From UBA4874 sp002399435 (GTDB taxonomy: Bacteria > Bacillota > Clostridia > Caldicoprobacterales > DTU083): a stretch of DNA of 64,000 bases. The DNA lies in the NCBI GenBank assembly GCA_036823195.1, contig DAISGI010000006.1:1-64000 (forward strand), given 5' to 3'. A program made the translations under genes and the position numbers. Below, one piece after another: positions 60,242-64,000 of the stretch (positions within the stretch are counted from its first letter, which is position 1; every line of letters starts with the position of its first letter). The notes beneath the pieces are model-generated. The model was not told the DNA's origin. It was given only the letters and a program-made list of their open reading frames with translations, and searched no databases.

Positions 60242-62926
60242 ATGGAACCGTTGGAAAAAAGAATCATAGATGTAAATCTGGAAGAGGAAATGAAAAAGTC
60301 CTATATTGATTACGCCATGAGCGTCATTGTGGGGCGGGCACTTCCTGATGTAAGGGACGGGTTGAAACCGGTGCACCGGCGCATTCTGTATTCCATGAAT
60401 GAGCTGGGGCTGACGGCCGATAAGCCCTATAAAAAATCAGCAAGGATTGTCGGTGATGTGCTGGGCAAATATCATCCCCATGGGGACAGTGCGGTTTACG
60501 AAGCCATGGTACGGTTTGCACAGGACTTTTCCATTCGCTACCCTCTGGTGGACGGCCATGGAAATTTCGGATCCGTGGACGGGGATTCCCCGGCTGCCAT
60601 GCGTTATACGGAAGCAAGAATGGCAAAAATCACGGAGGAAATGCTGAAGGATATCCGAAAGGAAACCGTCGATTTCATGCCGAATTTCGATGAGTCCCTG
60701 AAGGAGCCGGTGGTGCTGCCCGCAAGATTTCCGAATTTGCTGGTCAATGGTTCCTCCGGCATCGCAGTGGGGATGGCCACCAACATTCCTCCCCATAATC
60801 TGGGAGAGGTGATTGACGGGACCATCGCTTTGATGGATCATCCGGATGCGGATCTGGATGACATTACCCAATATATCAAAGGTCCCGATTTTCCCACCGG
60901 CGGCCTGATTCTGGGCAAGGAAGGGATTCGTCAGGCCTATCGGACCGGCCGGGGACGCATAGTGGTCCGTGCCAAAACCGAAATTGAGGAAATGCCCAAT
61001 AACCGATCCCGCATACTGGTACATGAGATTCCCTACCAGGTCAATAAAGCGAGACTGATTGAAAAGATTGCCGACCTGGTCAAGGAAAAAAGGGTGACGG
61101 GGATATCCGACATCCGGGATGAGTCCGACCGCAATGGCATGTCCATTGTCATTGAGATCAAAAAGGATGTCAATCCGAATATCATATTGAATTATCTCTT
61201 CAAGCATACCCAGCTGCAGGATACTTTTGGCGTGATCATGCTTGCCCTGATCGATGACCAGAAACAGCCCAAGGTTATGAATATCAAGGAAATCCTGTCA
61301 CGGTATATTGATCATCAAAAGAATGTCGTCACCCGGAGGACCCGGTATGACCTGGACAAAGCCGAGGCCCGGGCCCATATCCTGGAAGGCCTGATCATTG
61401 CCCTGGATCATATTGACGCAGTCATTTCCCTGATTCGCGGCTCCCGGACCGCGCAGACTGCAAAAGAAGGTCTGATCACGAATTTCAACCTGTCGGAGAA
61501 GCAGGCACAGGCTATCCTGGATATGCGTCTCCAGAGGCTGACCGGGCTGGAGCGGGAAAAAATAGATGAAGAATATGCGGAGCTGGAAAAGACGGTAAAG
61601 CATCTGAAGGATGTATTGAGCGATGAGCATCTGCTGCTTGGCATTATCAAGAAGGAGCTGCTGGAAGTCAAGGACAAATACAATGATCCGAGAAGGACGG
61701 AGATCGTTGCGGCAGATGATGAAATAGACATGGAGGATCTGATTGACGAACATGACGTTGTGATCACACTGACCCATTATGGTTACGTCAAGCGAACACC
61801 GCTTCGTACCTATAAGAGCCAACGAAGAGGCGGAAAGGGGATTACCGGTCTGCACACCAGGGAAGAGGACTTTGTGGAGGATCTTTTTATCACCTCGACC
61901 CATCAATCCCTTTTGTTTTTTACCTCCATGGGAAAGGTATATTCCATGAAAGCCTACGAGATTCCCGAATCCGGACGTCAGGCCAAAGGGACTGCCATTA
62001 TCAACCTATTGCAGCTGACCCCCGGAGAGCGGATTCAGGCCTTTATTCCCTTAAAGGAAGAGGATTTTGTGGAGGATCGGTATCTGTTCATGGCGACCCG
62101 AAACGGACTGGTGAAAAAGACTCCCCTCAGTGATTTTAAAAATATCCGGAAGGGCGGGATCATTGCCATATCCCTCAGGGAAGGAGACGAGCTGATCCGT
62201 ACTTTGCTGACGGATGGAAATCAGGAGATCATCATGGCTTCCCATGAAGGTTTCTCAGTCCGCTATTCGGAGCAGGATGTCCGGTCCATGGGAAGATCCG
62301 CCATGGGTGTAAAAGGCATGGAATTAAGCGATGGGGATTATGTCATTGATACGGAGCGCATAAGGGAAGATGCGGATGTTCTGACGATCAGCGAAAACGG
62401 ATTTGGAAAGCGAACCCCCGCGGAGGAATATCGCATTCAAACCAGGGGCGGCAAGGGCATCCTTACCATGCATATTACCGAAAAAACCGGAAAACTGGCA
62501 GCGATGAAGGTCGTTTCCGGGGAAGAGGATCTGATCATGATCAATTCGGAAGGCGTCATCATCCGGATTGGAACAGATGAAATATCCCAATTGAGCCGGA
62601 ATACCCAGGGAGTCACCCTGATGAGGGTGGAGGAAGGGGATTTCATTGTATCCGTTGCCAAAGCAAAGAAGAGCGAGGAAGAGGACGAAGAGGAAGAAAG
62701 TCCTGCCGATGAGGACAGTGGAAACAGGACAGGGGAAACGGATTCTTCCCAGGAGGCGCAGTCCGGACCACAGATGCCGTTCAGCGGGGAAAAGGACGAC
62801 TCCCTGAAACGGCTGTTGGATCGAGCACAGGATCCGGACGCCGGGGAAGAGGACAATACCGGAGAAGAGGAAAATACCGAAGAAGAGAAAAATGACGGAA
62901 AGAAGGATACCCCTGATTCGGAATGA
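60242..62926 (+). CDS. gyrA: DNA gyrase subunit A, with a long acidic tail
   Basis: 894 residues, longer than most Bacillota GyrA (about 820-840). Breakage-reunion domain with KSARIVGDVLGKYHPHGDSAVYE near 60-87 (split: HPHGDSAVYE; the Ser and Glu of the quinolone-resistance region are the sensitive types) and active-site Tyr in AAMRYTEARM near 120. The C-terminal beta-pinwheel has the GyrA box QRRGGKG near 533. Residues about 809-894 form an extra tail in which 33 of 86 residues are Asp or Glu. E. coli GyrA has a shorter acidic tail that tunes supercoiling, so this one may do so too. Confidence 0.97.
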   Translation: MEPLEKRIIDVNLEEEMKKSYIDYAMSVIVGRALPDVRDGLKPVHRRILYSMNELGLTADKPYKKSARIVGDVLGKYHPHGDSAVYEAMVRFAQDFSIRYPLVDGHGNFGSVDGDSPAAMRYTEARMAKITEEMLKDIRKETVDFMPNFDESLKEPVVLPARFPNLLVNGSSGIAVGMATNIPPHNLGEVIDGTIALMDHPDADLDDITQYIKGPDFPTGGLILGKEGIRQAYRTGRGRIVVRAKTEIEEMPNNRSRILVHEIPYQVNKARLIEKIADLVKEKRVTGISDIRDESDRNGMSIVIEIKKDVNPNIILNYLFKHTQLQDTFGVIMLALIDDQKQPKVMNIKEILSRYIDHQKNVVTRRTRYDLDKAEARAHILEGLIIALDHIDAVISLIRGSRTAQTAKEGLITNFNLSEKQAQAILDMRLQRLTGLEREKIDEEYAELEKTVKHLKDVLSDEHLLLGIIKKELLEVKDKYNDPRRTEIVAADDEIDMEDLIDEHDVVITLTHYGYVKRTPLRTYKSQRRGGKGITGLHTREEDFVEDLFITSTHQSLLFFTSMGKVYSMKAYEIPESGRQAKGTAIINLLQLTPGERIQAFIPLKEEDFVEDRYLFMATRNGLVKKTPLSDFKNIRKGGIIAISLREGDELIRTLLTDGNQEIIMASHEGFSVRYSEQDVRSMGRSAMGVKGMELSDGDYVIDTERIREDADVLTISENGFGKRTPAEEYRIQTRGGKGILTMHITEKTGKLAAMKVVSGEEDLIMINSEGVIIRIGTDEISQLSRNTQGVTLMRVEEGDFIVSVAKAKKSEEEDEEEESPADEDSGNRTGETDSSQEAQSGPQMPFSGEKDDSLKRLLDRAQDPDAGEEDNTGEEENTEEEKNDGKKDTPDSE

Positions 62927-62952
62927 CGGGGAATAAAAGAGCCGGATTCCAT

Positions 62953-62995
62953 GGCGGGATCAGCTGGATTCAGGATACATCCGGCTGATCCCGCC
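62953..62995 (+). other. Long stem-loop after gyrA
   Basis: GGCGGGATCAGC (62953-62964) pairs perfectly with GCTGATCCCGCC (62984-62995), extended inward by TGGAT/ATCCG, for about 17 bp around a nine-base loop. No T-run follows, so it may be a terminator of low efficiency, an mRNA stabiliser or an RNase III site between gyrA and msrC. Confidence 0.75.
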
Positions 62996-63040
62996 GGGTG
63001 CAGGCAGATAATAATATAGGATGAACGGGAGTCACATGAT

Positions 63041-63529
63041 ATGTCAGGAGTATCGGAATCAGTTGCGGACAGCAAAAAAAAGATTTATGAAGACTTGAAT
63101 ACCTGTTTATCCGGTTTGCTGGACGGAGAAACGGATGAGATCGCAAAGATGGCCAATGCAGCCGCCCTGCTGTATCAGTTTCTGCCGGATATCAACTGGG
63201 CGGGGTTTTATCGGTATCAGTCCAGGGAGCTTGTCCTGGGCCCCTTTCAGGGGCAGCCGGCGTGTATTCGTATTCCCATGGGGAAAGGGGTCTGCGGTAC
63301 TGCGGCGGAGAAAAGGGAAATACAGATTGTGGAGGATGTCCGACAATTTTCCGGTCATATTTCCTGTGATTCCTCCTCCCGATCAGAGATTGTGCTTCCC
63401 ATTCAGGAAAAGAACTGTCTGACGGGAGTCCTGGATATTGACAGTCCGGAGAAAAGCCGGTTTGACCGGATCGACGCAGAAGGGTTGAAGGAGTTTATTC
63501 GCCGGTTTCAGAATGTTGGAGAGTTGTAA
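63041..63529 (+). CDS. msrC: Free methionine-(R)-sulfoxide reductase (GAF type)
   Basis: 162 residues. The GAF-fold motifs NWAGFYR near 51-57, LGPFQG, ACIRIPMGKGVCGTAA near 74-89 and HISCDSSSRSEIVLP near 106-120 are those of fRMsr, including the three conserved Cys of the catalytic site. Reduces the R form of free methionine sulfoxide. 114 bases after gyrA, downstream of a long stem-loop. Confidence 0.93.
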   Translation: MSGVSESVADSKKKIYEDLNTCLSGLLDGETDEIAKMANAAALLYQFLPDINWAGFYRYQSRELVLGPFQGQPACIRIPMGKGVCGTAAEKREIQIVEDVRQFSGHISCDSSSRSEIVLPIQEKNCLTGVLDIDSPEKSRFDRIDAEGLKEFIRRFQNVGEL

Positions 63530-63601
63530 AGCAGTGGTTACTGTTTTATATTTGCAAATGAGTTCATTATTTGTTTATAAATGGAGAAACAGTGGCAAAC
63601 A

Positions 63602-63710
63602 TGTGGAAAAAGCGCCAGTTTGGTTGTGGATAATGTGGATAAGTATGGGGATGAATTTAAAATATGAAGAAATCCCGACGCAGCTTGTGGATAACTTGTA
63701 TTTATTCACA
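63602..63710. other. Second DnaA-box cluster
   Basis: TGTGGAAAA 63602-63610 (one mismatch), TGTGGATAA 63625-63633 and 63634-63642 (perfect, directly abutting), TGTGGATAA 63686-63694 (perfect) and TTATTCACA 63702-63710. Three perfect boxes and one variant box in under 100 bases, about 8.3 kb from the dnaA-dnaN unwinding site. Confidence 0.88.
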
Positions 63711-63929
63711 GAAAATTGTTAATAGTCGTCGAAATCAGAATGATTTTTCAAAAGCAATTTTTTTCCGGAAAGACTTTTGTTTCGAAGGATTATTGAAATA
63801 GTTATCGAATTTTATGCTTAATATGGGAGTCGGTAGAGGATATAGAATAAAAACAATGAAAAAGAGAAGTTTTCCCTGAAATACGGGCTATTCCTCGACC
63901 ATCTTTCGGCACAGAAGATGGATGCATCA

Positions 63930-63958
63930 TTGCGCAAATTGACAGATATATATATAAT
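63930..63958 (+). promoter_or_regulatory. Promoter for a gene beyond the right edge
   Basis: TTGCGC (63930-63935), 17-base spacer, TATAAT (63953-63958). A TTGACA at 63939-63944 is badly spaced for any -10. The target gene is outside the window. Confidence 0.55.
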
Positions 63959-63967
63959 ATATAGTAA

Positions 63968-63995
63968 CCTTGCCGGTTAGCTTTGGCCGGGCAAG
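63968..63995 (+). other. Leader stem-loop at the right edge
   Basis: CCTTGCC pairs with GGCAAGG, extended by GG/CC with one bulge, around a ten-base loop. It starts a few bases after the predicted transcription start. May be a terminator or the leader of the next gene. Confidence 0.5.
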
Positions 63996-64000
63996 GAAAC

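Larger units (their letters stand above)
63530..64000. other. Intergenic stretch with DnaA boxes and a promoter, no gene seen
   Basis: 470 bases to the window edge without a convincing gene. A short plus-strand open frame (63513-63722) has no ribosome binding site and is full of DnaA boxes. In B. subtilis the rRNA operon rrnO follows gyrA; nothing here reaches a 16S gene, but the promoter at 63.93 kb could serve one beyond the edge. Confidence 0.6.

Noticed and set aside
63513..63722. A 69-codon plus-strand open frame after msrC
   Set aside because: It overlaps the msrC end, has no ribosome binding site, and consists largely of DnaA boxes.
63530..64000. rRNA operon start
   Set aside because: Expected by analogy with B. 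subtilis, but no 16S sequence or boxA-type antitermination site is visible before the window ends.

Overview
The window is the replication-origin region of a Bacillota chromosome, most likely an endospore-forming member of class Clostridia. The order rpmH-rnpA-yidD-yidC-jag-mnmE-mnmG-rsmG-noc-parA-parB on one side and dnaA-dnaN-yaaA-recF-remB-gyrB-gyrA on the other is the conserved Bacillota origin block. YyaC (a sporulation-associated GPR-like protein), DUF4446, DUF5711, a YkuS-like protein and a MazG-like protein beside yybS-gdpP point to Clostridia. Nearly every gene left of about 53.4 kb is on the minus strand and every gene right of 53.9 kb is on the plus strand, so the forks leave from oriC at about 53.6-55.4 kb. 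The plus-strand exceptions on the left are nagB, the 36.2-43.8 kb block and one small transporter gene.

Left to right: a partial SGNH hydrolase, dnaB, rplI, gdpP, yybS and a mazG-like gene form one operon with its own promoter. The rpsF-ssb-rpsR operon follows. Next is an ABC importer (substrate-binding lipoprotein, permease, ATPase) behind a T-box riboswitch that reads best as tryptophan-specific. Then come an intergenic stretch (10.26-10.86 kb), a NYN/LOTUS protein, a nitroreductase, the dipeptidase PepV, a YitT protein, nagB, and an oligopeptide importer (oppB-C-D-F-A). From 22.6 to 28.9 kb are an M23 peptidase, LemA, a DUF2207 protein, LipA, LipB, DUF951 and a class I glutamine-amidotransferase-like hydrolase. 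Glutamine synthetase follows, downstream of a MoxR-DUF58-DUF4129 cluster. The 34-44 kb part holds a GAF membrane protein, a HelD-like RNA-polymerase helicase and several envelope proteins, and ends at a four-copy parS array beside parB.

The origin itself: a tandem (duplicated) promoter drives rpmH leftward. A cluster of DnaA boxes lies between rpmH and dnaA. A second box group with a DnaA-trio-like tract and AT-rich DNA lies between dnaA and dnaN, resembling the unwinding element of Bacillus subtilis. A third, unexpected DnaA-box cluster lies at 63.6 kb after gyrA and msrC.

The most unusual genome-level feature is a set of short intergenic tandem repeats, several of which begin inside the last codons of a gene and copy its stop codon (pepV, yitT, lemA, yyzM, helD, rsmG). 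All three 100-N gaps fall in or beside such repeats, and each is flanked by an identical 55-bp sequence, so they look like unresolved assembly joins rather than missing genes. rsmG carries a single-base frameshift in a run of seven T. I found no tRNA, rRNA, CRISPR array, complete insertion sequence or prophage, and no clear candidate for a wholly new multi-gene system.
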